From CAUPWF01 sp036656615 (lineage in GTDB: Bacteria; Bacillota; Clostridia; Lachnospirales; Lachnospiraceae), in assembly GCA_036656615.1 (NCBI GenBank), contig JAVXHY010000010.1:11212-75211 (forward strand): DNA of 64,000 nt. Direction: 5' to 3'. This document shows, one piece after another, positions 7,639 through 16,592 of this stretch. A program made the position numbers and the translations under genes. A model generated the notes under the pieces. The model was given only the letters and a program-made list of their open reading frames with translations, ran no database searches and had not been told where the DNA came from. How positions within the stretch are numbered: position 1 is the stretch's first letter; every line of letters begins with the position of its first letter.

Positions 7639-8973
7639 ATGGGAGAAACAGCAGTAAAAAACAAAAAACCTTTTGGTTATTATGTTTGTTCATTATCATT
7701 TACAATTGAACGTATGGCATTCTATTCAGCAAAATGGTTGATCGCAATGTTTGTAGTAGCAACAGTAGCAAAAGGTGGTATCGGACTAACACCTGCAGAT
7801 GGTGCTAAAATGACCGCTAACTTAGTAGCATTTACATATTTGGCTCCATTGATCGGTGGTTATTTATCTGACCATTTTATCGGCGCTAGATATTGTGTTC
7901 CAGTTGGTATGATTTTAATGGGACTTGGTTATCTTTGTGGATGGCAGGCACAGTCTGCTGCTATGGTTAATATTATGATTATTCTTGTATCAGTTGGTAC
8001 TGGTTTATTCAAAGGAAATAACTCAGCAATCACAGGTAGACTTTTTGACGATCCTGACCAATTAGATGGTGCTTTTTCATTACAGTATTCATTTGTTAAC
8101 ATTGGTTCTTTTATTGGTACAACTGCAGTTGGTTTTATCGCAGTTGCTGCTGGTTACAGATTCTGTTTCTTGCTTTGTGGAATCTTAATGTTTATTGATG
8201 CTGTATGGTTTTTCTTTGGATCACGTTTCTTAGGTGAAGCAGGTAAAAAACCTTTTAAATTTGACAAGGCTTCTGAACATGCACATAAAGAAACAATTGA
8301 AAACAAACCACTTACAACTATTGAAAAGAAAAGAGTTGCTGCTATTGTTTTAGTATCTTTATTCTCAGTTATTTTCTGGATATTCTGGTACTTAGCATAT
8401 ATGCCAGTATATTACTACTGGGGTGGCGACAAAGGACTTGCAAACTGGATGATCGGAAGCTTCGAAATTCCTACTGCATGGTTTGATTCCTTGAATGCAT
8501 TCTGCTGTATTACATTAGGACCAGTTCTTGGTGCAGTATGGTTTAAACTTTCAAAGAGACCACAGGGCGATTTAAGTATGTTTAAGAAAACTGCTCTTGG
8601 TTTAGTATTACTTGGCGTTTCTTATGTAGTATTTGCTTTGGCTGATGTTACAAGAGGCGGCGGACAGGCTAGTATTTTATGGATCTTAGCTTTTGGTATC
8701 TTATTGTCTTTAGGTGAAATGGTATTCTCTCCACTTGGAAACTCTTTTATCTCAAAATTTGCACCAGCTAAATTATTATCAGTTATGATGGGTGTATGGA
8801 TCTTCTCTATCTTCATCTCTGGTAAATGTTATGGTTACTTATATGAATTTACATTGAAATTTGATTTCTCAACTGTATACTTCATTATTGCAGCAATTGC
8901 AATTATAAGTGGTGTCATCCTTGCTATCATGGATAAACGTTTAAATCGTTTAGTTGTTGAAGACGAAAAATAA
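7639..8973 (+). CDS. POT/PTR2-family proton-dependent oligopeptide transporter
   Basis: A 444-residue polytopic membrane protein of the POT family, which imports di- and tripeptides with protons. The first helix holds the family E-x-x-E-R-like element as SFTIERMAFYSAKW. The loop LSDHFIGARYCVPVGMILMGLGY matches the conserved helix 2-3 region, and the PTR2-like FSLQYSFVNIGSF follows. Roughly a dozen membrane segments are visible. ATG 7639 is used because GGAGG lies 11 bases before it; an in-frame TTG at 7621 would place the start upstream of that site. POT proteins are often longer (about 480-500). It is probably co-transcribed with the aminopeptidase and is followed by a strong terminator. Confidence 0.85.
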   Translation: MGETAVKNKKPFGYYVCSLSFTIERMAFYSAKWLIAMFVVATVAKGGIGLTPADGAKMTANLVAFTYLAPLIGGYLSDHFIGARYCVPVGMILMGLGYLCGWQAQSAAMVNIMIILVSVGTGLFKGNNSAITGRLFDDPDQLDGAFSLQYSFVNIGSFIGTTAVGFIAVAAGYRFCFLLCGILMFIDAVWFFFGSRFLGEAGKKPFKFDKASEHAHKETIENKPLTTIEKKRVAAIVLVSLFSVIFWIFWYLAYMPVYYYWGGDKGLANWMIGSFEIPTAWFDSLNAFCCITLGPVLGAVWFKLSKRPQGDLSMFKKTALGLVLLGVSYVVFALADVTRGGGQASILWILAFGILLSLGEMVFSPLGNSFISKFAPAKLLSVMMGVWIFSIFISGKCYGYLYEFTLKFDFSTVYFIIAAIAIISGVILAIMDKRLNRLVVEDEK

Positions 8974-8987
8974 TAATTTATAAAAAT

Positions 8988-9035
8988 AAAAATCAGCCAC
9001 TTTCAAGTGTTATTGCTTGAAGTGGCTGATTTTTA
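8988..9035. terminator. Bidirectional rho-independent terminator
   Basis: A strong stem of AAATCAGCCACTT paired with AAGTGGCTGATTT around a short loop, with A and T tracts on both sides. It sits between the 3' ends of the convergent transporter gene and leuA and can serve both. Confidence 0.92.
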
Positions 9036-9036
9036 T

Positions 9037-10698
9037 TTAATTTATTTCTGGAATCTTATTAACTGCTACTACTAATGCTTCTATGGATGCTTTGATAATA
9101 TCTGGATCAATTCCGACTCCCCAGTAAATTATATCGTGGGATTTGATTCCTACAAAGGCAACTGCTTTCGCAGAAGAACCACTTGCTTGAGAATGTTCTT
9201 CATATGCCATTAATTCATATTCAATCCCAAAATATTGTTGGATGGCATTACTAACTGCATCCAGGCGTCCGGTTCCATGTCCGATAATTTCATCATTTTT
9301 CCCACAATGATGAATGGTAGTATTGGTGGTAATGCCATCTTCCTGATGAAAATGACAAGCTTCAATTTGGAAAATATTCTTTACGGATAGATAATGCTCT
9401 TCAAATATTTGATATACATGTTCCGGAGTCAATTCCTTATGTGCTTTATCGGAAATATCTTTGACCACATATCCGACTTCTTCTCTCATTTGCTCAGGCA
9501 GGCTAATGCCAAAGTTTTGTTTGAGAATGTAATTTACACCACCCTTACCAGACTGGCTGTTAATACGTATGACATCGGAAGCATAAGTTTTCCCTACATC
9601 TTTTGGATCAATAGGCAGATAAGGTACTGTCCAGGTATCCAATTGTTTTTCTTCCCGCCAAGCCATTCCTTTGGCAATGGCATCTTGATGGGATCCGGAA
9701 AAAGCAGTAAAAACTAAATCACCAGCATAGGGCTGCCTGTCATAGACTTTCATTCGGGTCAAAGATTCATAGGTGTCACAGATTGCCTGAATATTAGAAA
9801 AATCAAGTCCAGGATCGACTCCATGAGAATACATATTCATAGCAACGGTAATCAAATCAACATTTCCAGTACGTTCTCCGTTACCAAATAAGGTTCCTTC
9901 GATTCGGTCTGCTCCAGCAAGCACACCTAATTCTGCATCGCATACCCCACATCCTCTGTCGTTGTGTGGATGCAAACAAAGAATCACTTCATTTCGATAA
10001 TTAAGATGCTTGTGAATATATTCCACTTGACTGGCAAATACATGAGGCATGGCATTTTCGACTGTGGTTGGAATATTAATAATTGCTTTTCGATCTGTGG
10101 TGGGTTTCCAGACATCTAACACTGCATTGCACACTTCTAGTGCATAATCAACTTCTGTTCCCGGAAAACTTTCCGGACTATATTGAAAGGTGAAATTACC
10201 ATCGGTTTCTTCCGCCAATTCTTTTAGAAGCTTTGCTCCTTCTATGGCAATTTCTTTGATGCTGGATTGTGATTTTTTAAATACTTGTTCTCTTTGTGCT
10301 ACAGACGTAGAATTATATAAATGTACAATGGCATGTGGAGCACCTTCTACTGCGTCAAAGGTTCGTTTGATAATATGTTCCCTGGCCTGTGTCAACACTT
10401 GAATGGTCACATCCTCCGGAATCATCCCGTCTTCTATGATTCTTCTGATAAACTGATATTCTGTCTCAGATGCTGCAGGGAATCCTACTTCAATCTCCTT
10501 GAAACCAACCGATACAAGTAATTGGAAAAATTTTACCTTTTCATCAATACTCATTGGTTCAATGAGAGCCTGATTGCCATCCCGCAAATCTACACTGCAC
10601 CATATGGGTGCTTTACTAATATAATCTGCCTTGACCCAGTCATAAGTGACTTTGGGAGGCATAAAATAACTTCGTTGATATTTCTGGACATTTTTCAT
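9037..10698 (-). CDS. leuA: 2-isopropylmalate synthase
   Basis: A 553-residue alpha-isopropylmalate synthase, the first committed step of leucine synthesis (acetyl-CoA plus 2-oxoisovalerate). The TIM barrel shows SVDLRDGNQAL (35-45, metal-binding Asp), the HxH pair in CLHPHNDRG and GTLFGNGERTGN. The C-terminal part (about 425-553) is the LeuA_dimer allosteric domain with HHCGKNDEIIGHGTGRLDA. The opening YQRSYFMPPKVTYDWVKADY and the length fit the long LeuA type of actinobacteria and many Firmicutes. The ribosome site GAGGAG precedes ATG 10698. It stands alone here; leuB and leuCD are not nearby. I see no leader peptide or T-box in the 90-base upstream gap. Confidence 0.95.
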   Translation of the reverse strand: MKNVQKYQRSYFMPPKVTYDWVKADYISKAPIWCSVDLRDGNQALIEPMSIDEKVKFFQLLVSVGFKEIEVGFPAASETEYQFIRRIIEDGMIPEDVTIQVLTQAREHIIKRTFDAVEGAPHAIVHLYNSTSVAQREQVFKKSQSSIKEIAIEGAKLLKELAEETDGNFTFQYSPESFPGTEVDYALEVCNAVLDVWKPTTDRKAIINIPTTVENAMPHVFASQVEYIHKHLNYRNEVILCLHPHNDRGCGVCDAELGVLAGADRIEGTLFGNGERTGNVDLITVAMNMYSHGVDPGLDFSNIQAICDTYESLTRMKVYDRQPYAGDLVFTAFSGSHQDAIAKGMAWREEKQLDTWTVPYLPIDPKDVGKTYASDVIRINSQSGKGGVNYILKQNFGISLPEQMREEVGYVVKDISDKAHKELTPEHVYQIFEEHYLSVKNIFQIEACHFHQEDGITTNTTIHHCGKNDEIIGHGTGRLDAVSNAIQQYFGIEYELMAYEEHSQASGSSAKAVAFVGIKSHDIIYWGVGIDPDIIKASIEALVVAVNKIPEIN

Positions 10699-10789
10699 AC
10701 TTCACTCCTCTTTCGCGTTTGATTTTACTTTTAACATATGATACCACATCTATTTCAAGATAGAAAGTAAAAACGTATACTTTAGCAAG

Positions 10790-11983
10790 TTAATTCTGCA
10801 TTTCATACAATTGAAAGACTTTTTGAAAACACCAAGTAAAATTAATTTGCTCAATCGTATCTAAAGCAATCAGACTTTCAGAGTGCCATTCATTTTTATT
10901 TAGCAGATATTTGATTTGTCCTATTTTTTCTCCTTTTTGTATGGGAGCTTTTATGGCTTTTGGATATTTATATTGTAGCTCTATTTGATCATTCTTAGAA
11001 AGCAGCATAGTTTTATCTTCCTTTTGAATTCCTATTTTAAGCAAAGCAGATTCACCTAATTGAGAAGTTTGGCCATTTAATACTAAAATAGGATTAAGAT
11101 CATTTGTTTTTTTGGAAAAATCGGTGATATTTTTCAACTCATAATGCGCTATTCCATATTCCATAAGAGTTTTTGTATCCATCCACTTGTTATTTTTTTG
11201 ATTGGGCCATCCACAGGCTAATAAAGACACAATAAAGGTCTTCCCATCACGCTCTAAAGCTCCTACATAGCAATATCCTGCTTCCCCGGTAAATCCGGTT
11301 TTTCCAGTCATGGCACCATCCATCATTTGTAAAAATGCATTATGGTTATTACATAGATAAGACGAAGTCTTGGAACAATCTACAAAACTATGGACAGGTG
11401 TCTGTGTGATTTCAAGAAATTCCATACGTTTTGGTGAATGCTGGATACAATATCTCATGATAAGAGCTAAGTCTGCCGCCGTTGTACCATGACTGTCTGT
11501 TTCGTTAGAAGCATCTAGTCCATTTGGTGTAATGAAATAAGTGTTTTTGCATCCTATAGATTGTGCTTTCTGGTTCATAAGCTTGGCAAATCCTTCCACA
11601 GTTCCACCTATATGTTCTGCAATTGCTACTGCAGTATCATTATGAGATTCCAGCATTAGAGAATAAAGCAGATCCTTCATATAAAACTGCTCCTGCACCT
11701 TCATACCCAAATGTACTTTAGGCTGTATAACAGCTTCTTTACTTACCGTTACAATGTCGGTAGGTTTACTTTGTTCCAATGCAAGAATACAAGTCATAAT
11801 CTTGGTCGTACTTGCCATTGCTTTTTTTTCATATCCATTTTTTTCAACTAAAATACGCCCACTGTCAGCATCCATAAGAACGGCTGATTGGGCGTATAGT
11901 TCGTTGATTTCCTCTTGTGCATACAAAGTCTGGGTAAGGAGTAATAAGAGCAAGAAGCATAGTAGAATTCGTTTCAATGGCAC
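10790..11983 (-). CDS. D-alanyl-D-alanine carboxypeptidase (DacF-like penicillin-binding protein)
   Basis: A 397-residue S11-family carboxypeptidase that trims the terminal D-Ala from peptidoglycan stem peptides. It has a signal peptide (MPLKRILLCFLLLLLLTQTLYAQ), then the catalytic motifs SxxK as STTK (58-61), SxN as SHN (113-115) and KTG (about 228-230). A C-terminal beta-rich domain follows. The start used is GTG at 11983 with a poor ribosome site; TTG two codons in is an alternative, so the exact start is uncertain. It lies upstream on the window but downstream in transcription of scpA-scpB. A second, diverged S11 protein is encoded at 14337-15500. Confidence 0.88.
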   Translation of the reverse strand: MPLKRILLCFLLLLLLTQTLYAQEEINELYAQSAVLMDADSGRILVEKNGYEKKAMASTTKIMTCILALEQSKPTDIVTVSKEAVIQPKVHLGMKVQEQFYMKDLLYSLMLESHNDTAVAIAEHIGGTVEGFAKLMNQKAQSIGCKNTYFITPNGLDASNETDSHGTTAADLALIMRYCIQHSPKRMEFLEITQTPVHSFVDCSKTSSYLCNNHNAFLQMMDGAMTGKTGFTGEAGYCYVGALERDGKTFIVSLLACGWPNQKNNKWMDTKTLMEYGIAHYELKNITDFSKKTNDLNPILVLNGQTSQLGESALLKIGIQKEDKTMLLSKNDQIELQYKYPKAIKAPIQKGEKIGQIKYLLNKNEWHSESLIALDTIEQINFTWCFQKVFQLYEMQN

Positions 11984-12068
11984 ATACCTGCACAGCGTAT
12001 TAGTTATTACTATTCATATGCATAATTTTTGACACACATTACTAATACTCATATGAAAATATAAGAAA

Positions 12069-12638
12069 TTAGATGTCCAGAGTTAACTGAACCTCATCTT
12101 CTGCTTCTGTTTTGAAATCTTCTAATTTAGTTGGATTTAAAATAGGAAGATCATCAATAGATGAAACTCGAAATCTGCGAAGAAATTCTTCTGTAGTTCC
12201 AAAGACCAGTGGTCTTCCAGGAGCATTGAGTCTTCCTACTTCATGCACTAAATTATATTCTATTAATTTGTTCATAGCATGATCCGCTTTTACACCACGA
12301 ATTTTTTCTATTTCCAGTTTTGTGATAGGCTGCTTGTAGGCAATAATAGATAAGGTTTCCAATAATACATCTGTGAGAACCTGTTTCTTTGGCTGCTTTG
12401 CAATACGTATTAAATATTCATATAAGTCCACCTTAGTACACATTTGAAAGGCATCTCCAAGTTCAATAATGTGTACACCTCTGTTTTCACTCTCATAGTG
12501 ATCCATCATATTATGGATAATTTTTCTAGTGGTATTTTCATCATGTTCAATAGCAGTGGCTAATTGTGCTAATTCTACGGATTCGCCCATAGTAAATAAA
12601 ATTGCTTCTATAATTCCTTCTAGTTTACTGATTCTCAA
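12069..12638 (-). CDS. scpB: Segregation and condensation protein B
   Basis: A 189-residue ScpB made of two winged-helix domains; with ScpA and SMC it forms the bacterial condensin that organises and separates chromosomes. Recognisable blocks are IEAILFTMGESVELAQLA at the N-terminus, LSIIAYKQPITKLEIEKIRGV in the middle and GRLNAPGRPLVFGTTEEFLRRF near the end. It begins 19 bp after scpA, the standard order, and an acidic tail closes the protein. Confidence 0.95.
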   Translation of the reverse strand: MRISKLEGIIEAILFTMGESVELAQLATAIEHDENTTRKIIHNMMDHYESENRGVHIIELGDAFQMCTKVDLYEYLIRIAKQPKKQVLTDVLLETLSIIAYKQPITKLEIEKIRGVKADHAMNKLIEYNLVHEVGRLNAPGRPLVFGTTEEFLRRFRVSSIDDLPILNPTKLEDFKTEAEDEVQLTLDI

Positions 12639-12657
12639 ACTACTTCCTCCATATTAT

Positions 12658-13401
12658 CTAGACCAATGAAGTAATAAAAATATCATCAAAGGTATGTTCT
12701 TGTTGTATGGTTATCTTTCCGACCTTCATTAATTCTAAAATTGCTAAAAATGTTACCACCATATGCATTTTTGATTTTTGATTTTCCAGTAATTCACGAT
12801 AACTGAATTTATGATATTTGGATGCATAAGCCTCTACAAAACTCAATTTTTCTGCTAAAGTTACTTCTTCTTTTTCAATTTGACCAAAGGTGCTTCTTAC
12901 TGGATCTACTTTATCTTCTTTTCGTTTCATTACATCTTTAAATATATCATTTAATTGATGTAAGGTAATACCCTCTAATAAAAGGTCTAAATCAACGGGC
13001 TTTTTGTATGTCAGCACCTCCTCTGGTATGGTAGGAGGTTTATATAACATTTGTTCCGCTTCCATTTGACGATCTCTTAGTTCATATGACATATATTTAT
13101 ACATTTTATATTGAAGTAATTGTTCTACTAATTCTTGTCGCGGATCTTCTTCTGCTCCATCTTCATTTTTTTCCTTTGGAAGAAGCATGCGTGATTTAAT
13201 ATCCAAAAGAGTTGCTGCCATTAGTAGAAATTCACTCATAACATTAATATCACTTTTTTCCATTGCATGAATATAGTCCATGTATTGTTTTGTGATTTCA
13301 ACAATAGGAATATCATAGATATCAATTTTATTTTTTTCTATTAAATGCATAAGTAAATCTAATGGTCCCTCAAAAGCTTCCAGTTTTACCGGTATTCCCA
13401 T
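12658..13401 (-). CDS. scpA: Segregation and condensation protein A
   Basis: A 247-residue kleisin that bridges the SMC heads. The N-terminal signature FEGPLDLLMHLIEKNKIDIYDIPI is split here as FEGPLDLLMHLI followed by DIYDIPIVEITKQY. The middle is charged and the C-terminal winged helix has FLAILELMKVGKITIQQ. The length is normal. It lies 20 bp downstream of a metallophosphoesterase gene and directly before scpB, so metallophosphoesterase-scpA-scpB-dacF appears to be one transcript. Confidence 0.95.
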   Translation of the reverse strand: MGIPVKLEAFEGPLDLLMHLIEKNKIDIYDIPIVEITKQYMDYIHAMEKSDINVMSEFLLMAATLLDIKSRMLLPKEKNEDGAEEDPRQELVEQLLQYKMYKYMSYELRDRQMEAEQMLYKPPTIPEEVLTYKKPVDLDLLLEGITLHQLNDIFKDVMKRKEDKVDPVRSTFGQIEKEEVTLAEKLSFVEAYASKYHKFSYRELLENQKSKMHMVVTFLAILELMKVGKITIQQEHTFDDIFITSLV

Positions 13402-13420
13402 AATTATCTTATCCTATCTA

Positions 13421-14275
13421 TTATTTTCCATTTAAATGTAACATCACTACTTCTGCTGGATTAAACAGACGAAGCTTAATGGTATGATTACCCAATCCTC
13501 TGCTTACAACCACGGTAGAATGATCTACGTTATAAATACCTCCTGAAAATCGAGGAAATAGTTTGACCTGAGGTGACATAATTCCACCAACAAATGGAAT
13601 CCTTATAATTCCGCCATGTAAATGACCAGAAAGAACTAAATCAGCACCCCATTTTACATAGGTATCAGCATGAACTGGATTATGTGCCAAAAGTATTTGA
13701 TAATAAACCATACTGGATTTTCCGATTTTTTCTTCTATTTCATTTACACTTAGTTGACAATGATTAAATGTGTCATAGTAGAATAAGGGAATCTCTAATC
13801 CGGTAATCAAAGCTAATTCACTATCCCAGTCTCGAACGTAGGATGTATTTTCTAACATAATTATTCGATTATTGGTCAATGTTTTTCTGTATTTATCATA
13901 TGCAAAACCATATTCCTGTGGTTTTTCTCTCATACGCTGTTCATGATTGCCATTTGCACAATAAACAGGAGCAATCATAGATAATTGTATCATGAATTTT
14001 TCTGCTGTAGTGTAAGGAATATCCCGTTTTCCAATCAGCATATCACCGCCGACAAGTATTAAATCAGGGGCTTCTTCCTTTATTTTTTTTATTAATTTTT
14101 CATTGCTTTTTCCATAAACGGTGTTATGCAAATCACTTAAAAACATAATATTTAAATCTGTTTTTCTCCTACTTAGTTTTGGAGATTTAATTTGATAATG
14201 TGTTACTTTAAAGGTATGTGTCTCTCTCACTATCTCTAAAAAAATTATCAAAATCAATATAAATATGATTATCAT
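13421..14275 (-). CDS. Membrane-anchored metallophosphoesterase (YkuE-like)
   Basis: A 284-residue calcineurin-like phosphoesterase with an N-terminal membrane anchor (MIIIFILILIIFLEIV). The five metal motifs are visible: FLSDLHN, VGGDML, NGNHE, LLAHNP and SGHLHGG. The family has phosphatase or phosphodiesterase activity on varied substrates, often at the cell surface; the substrate here cannot be named. It precedes scpA by 20 bp and follows the second D-Ala-D-Ala carboxypeptidase gene, so a cell-envelope role is plausible but inferred from context alone. Confidence 0.85.
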   Translation of the reverse strand: MIIIFILILIIFLEIVRETHTFKVTHYQIKSPKLSRRKTDLNIMFLSDLHNTVYGKSNEKLIKKIKEEAPDLILVGGDMLIGKRDIPYTTAEKFMIQLSMIAPVYCANGNHEQRMREKPQEYGFAYDKYRKTLTNNRIIMLENTSYVRDWDSELALITGLEIPLFYYDTFNHCQLSVNEIEEKIGKSSMVYYQILLAHNPVHADTYVKWGADLVLSGHLHGGIIRIPFVGGIMSPQVKLFPRFSGGIYNVDHSTVVVSRGLGNHTIKLRLFNPAEVVMLHLNGK

Positions 14276-14336
14276 TTTATTTCCCCACTTTTATACTCTT
14301 TTGTACCTTGTTCATTATATAATTTTTCCTTGGTTT

Positions 14337-15500
14337 TTACAAGAAAAAGCTCTCTAATATCTGAAATAAGGCAGTTTTATAGTTTATTTCAGATACTGCT
14401 GTCTTGGCTAGAATTGGAATATGTCCGATAGGGGTTTTCCCAATATAATAGTGAACTTCTCCGATTTGATCTCCTTTTTTCACTGGTGCTTGTAATTCTT
14501 TCTTTAGTTTTATTTTTCGTGAAATTTGTTTCATGTCTGCTCCTGTAGTCTCAATGTATTGAAAAGGCTTAAGAAGTTCACCTGTTACCGATTTTTTGAC
14601 ACCATGTTTAATAGACACAGGAGACATTTTTAATTTTTGGTGATCGATATATTTGCTGCATGTTTCAAAACCATAATTTAACAATGAGGTGGCATCAGCA
14701 AATCTTGTTTTGGGGTCTGGTGCAGCCATAATAACTGCAATCAATTCCATATCGTTTTTCTTTGCTGTAGCTGAAATACAAAACTTAGCATTGTTTGTAG
14801 ATCCGGTCTTTAATCCAGTAGTGTATTCGTATTGACGAATTAATTTGTTTGTATTAGTTAAGCCGAATTCACTATTGCCCTTTGCTGTTGTATGAATAAT
14901 ATTTTCCATCCATATCGTTGAATAATCGTGTATCTGAGGATAATCAACAAGAAGTTCTCTAGACATGAGTGCAATATCTTTGGCAGTGGTTAGGTGTTGT
15001 TTTGCATCTAACCCATTACAATTTACAAAATTTGTGTTATTCATTCCGAGTTCTTTGGCACGTAGATTCATGTTCTTGACGAATTCCTCTTCTGTTGTGG
15101 CAATGTGCTCAGCTATTGCTACACAGGCATCATTAGCAGAAGCAACGGCAATACATTTTATCATAGTATCTACATTCTGAGTTTCACCTGGTTCAAAAAA
15201 GACCTGGGAACCTCCCATAGAAGCAGCATATTCTGATACGGTAACCATGTCTTCCAATTTGATTTTATGCTCTTGTAACGCATCAAAAATTAATAGTAGT
15301 GTCATAATCTTTGTAACGCTTGCTGGAGGAAGTTTCTCATCTGCATTTTTTTCAAAAATGATTTGTCCTGTAGAGGCTTCTACAAGTATAGAAGATGGAG
15401 AACTGATAGCTATTTCTGAGGCATCCGTATTTATCGGTTGTAAAAAGATACTTTGCAGTATAAGAACAAAAGAAAAACATACTGACAGGATTGTTTTCAT
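14337..15500 (-). CDS. dacF: D-alanyl-D-alanine carboxypeptidase
   Basis: A 387-residue S11 penicillin-binding protein. From ATG 15500 (AAGGAG seven bases upstream) it has a signal peptide ending near TDA, the active-site SxxK as SVTK (61-64), SxN as SAN (121-123) and KTG in TGLKTGSTN. The C-terminal domain has KPFQYIETTGADMK and VKKGDQIGEVHYY, typical of DacF/DacB. In Bacillus dacF precedes the sigma-F operon; here spoIIAA is not adjacent. It is not a recent tandem copy of the protein at 10790-11983: outside the motifs the two differ strongly. Confidence 0.92.
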   Translation of the reverse strand: MKTILSVCFSFVLILQSIFLQPINTDASEIAISSPSSILVEASTGQIIFEKNADEKLPPASVTKIMTLLLIFDALQEHKIKLEDMVTVSEYAASMGGSQVFFEPGETQNVDTMIKCIAVASANDACVAIAEHIATTEEEFVKNMNLRAKELGMNNTNFVNCNGLDAKQHLTTAKDIALMSRELLVDYPQIHDYSTIWMENIIHTTAKGNSEFGLTNTNKLIRQYEYTTGLKTGSTNNAKFCISATAKKNDMELIAVIMAAPDPKTRFADATSLLNYGFETCSKYIDHQKLKMSPVSIKHGVKKSVTGELLKPFQYIETTGADMKQISRKIKLKKELQAPVKKGDQIGEVHYYIGKTPIGHIPILAKTAVSEINYKTALFQILESFFL

Positions 15501-15570
15501 TGAACAACTCCTTTTTTCATCGTCTACTATTATTGTAATATCATAAGTATTAAAATATGACTTTAAAATT

Positions 15571-15600
15571 AAAAAAACCGGCAACAAGATGCCGGTTTAA
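15571..15600 (-). terminator. Rho-independent terminator of the PF06541 gene
   Basis: On the minus strand AAACCGGCA, a loop, TGCCGGTTTTTTT. The stem overlaps the stop codon of the membrane-protein gene and the T run points leftwards. Confidence 0.88.
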
Positions 15601-16187
15601 AATCTTCCTATTTTTGCTAATATCATTTCCTTAAATTCATAAACATTGTCAGGAATACAATCCTTCTTTTCGGTGTATAGTGAAATTAAAAAGTCAAGGG
15701 TAAATACAATTAATAAAATACTGCCAACTATCCGTCCTATTTCAATAGGTATATAGTCAACAAACATCATAATATAATTCTGTAAAAATCCAAATAAAGC
15801 AATGGTATATATACCCCATGCGATTGAACTTTCCAAACACAGAACTCCTTTGTAATTAAAAGGTTTTTCTGTATAATCCCACCAAATTTCTCCAAACATC
15901 CGTTTCATAATATGAGCAGTTATTAATTCTATAAAGGTCGCTAAAATAGAACCCATAAAAAATAAAATTACTACATTATCACTATATGGTCGTAAAATAA
16001 AAAAAACGGTCAATGCACCGACTCCATAAATCGGGCAAAAGGGACCTTTTGCAAATCCTCGATTTGTTAATTTCTTATTACAAATTGACATAAATATTGA
16101 TTCAATTAACCATCCTAACATACTATAGGTTAAAAACCAAAGTATAACATGGTAAGCGTTGTAACCAAATATGATTTTTTCCCACAT
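15597..16187 (-). CDS. PF06541-family membrane protein (putative ABC-transporter type IV / CmpB-like)
   Basis: A protein of about 196 residues with four to six membrane segments. Family hallmarks are FLTYSMLGWLIESIF near the N-terminus, NRGFAKGPFCPIYGVGAL, and EIWWDYTEKPFNYKGVLCLESSIAWG. The family is widespread in Clostridia and is annotated as a putative ABC permease, without a demonstrated function. I chose ATG 16187 (AAGGG upstream); an in-frame ATG at 16223 with AAAGG cannot be excluded. It has its own terminator and lies downstream of the rpsU terminator. Confidence 0.8.
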   Translation of the reverse strand: MWEKIIFGYNAYHVILWFLTYSMLGWLIESIFMSICNKKLTNRGFAKGPFCPIYGVGALTVFFILRPYSDNVVILFFMGSILATFIELITAHIMKRMFGEIWWDYTEKPFNYKGVLCLESSIAWGIYTIALFGFLQNYIMMFVDYIPIEIGRIVGSILLIVFTLDFLISLYTEKKDCIPDNVYEFKEMILAKIGRF

Positions 16188-16246
16188 AAATTCAACCCTT
16201 TTCTTAGAACTTTTTAAATACACATTAAGCCTTTTGAATAAAACGT

Positions 16247-16277
16247 AAAAAGGGAGTGTGTTTGGACACCCCCTTTA
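16247..16277 (-). terminator. Rho-independent terminator of rpsU
   Basis: On the minus strand AAAGGGGGTGT, a six-base loop, ACACTCCCTTTTT. It lies 12 bp past the rpsU stop codon. Confidence 0.88.
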
Positions 16278-16288
16278 TTCTGCACATA

Positions 16289-16465
16289 TTAGTTAAATTT
16301 ACGTTTTCTAGCAGCTTCAGATTTCTTTTTACGTTTCACGCTTGGCTTTTCGTAATGTTCTCTCTTACGAATTTCTTGTTGAATACCAGCTTTTGCGCAG
16401 TTTCGTTTGAATCTACGTAAAGCGCTATCTAACGTCTCGTTATCTTTTACAATTACATTTGACAT
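16289..16465 (-). CDS. rpsU: 30S ribosomal protein S21
   Basis: A 58-residue basic protein reading MSNVIVKDNETLDSALRRF, then KRNCAKAG, IRKREHYEKPS and a lysine/arginine-rich tail ending ARKRKFN. This is the complete S21 sequence, which binds near the 3' end of 16S rRNA and helps initiation. AGGTG lies seven bases before ATG 16465 and a second GGAGG lies further up. The gene is monocistronic, with a good promoter (16548-16575) and its own terminator. Confidence 0.97.
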   Translation of the reverse strand: MSNVIVKDNETLDSALRRFKRNCAKAGIQQEIRKREHYEKPSVKRKKKSEAARKRKFN

Positions 16466-16547
16466 AGTCTCACACCTAACCTCCCCTCCAGTCCTATATT
16501 GTGCACCATACGACTGTTTGGGTATTTTTCTTGTTGCACTATCTTAG

Positions 16548-16575
16548 ATTATACCATATTTTAGATATTCGTCAA
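16548..16575 (-). promoter_or_regulatory. Promoter of rpsU
   Basis: On the minus strand TTGACG (16570-16575), a 16-base spacer and TATAAT (16548-16553) with an extended -10 TGG before it. The leader is about 75 nt. Confidence 0.75.
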
Positions 16576-16592
16576 CTGTTTATTGACAATTT

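Noticed and set aside
10699..10790. T-box or leucine leader peptide before leuA; T-box before alaS or ilvN
   Set aside because: The gaps are short (92, 36 and about 40 nt of leader) and lack the conserved T-box sequence or a run of leucine or valine codons.
10790..15500. Tandem duplication of D-Ala-D-Ala carboxypeptidase genes
   Set aside because: The two S11 proteins share only the catalytic motifs and overall layout; they are long-diverged paralogues separated by scpAB and a phosphoesterase gene.
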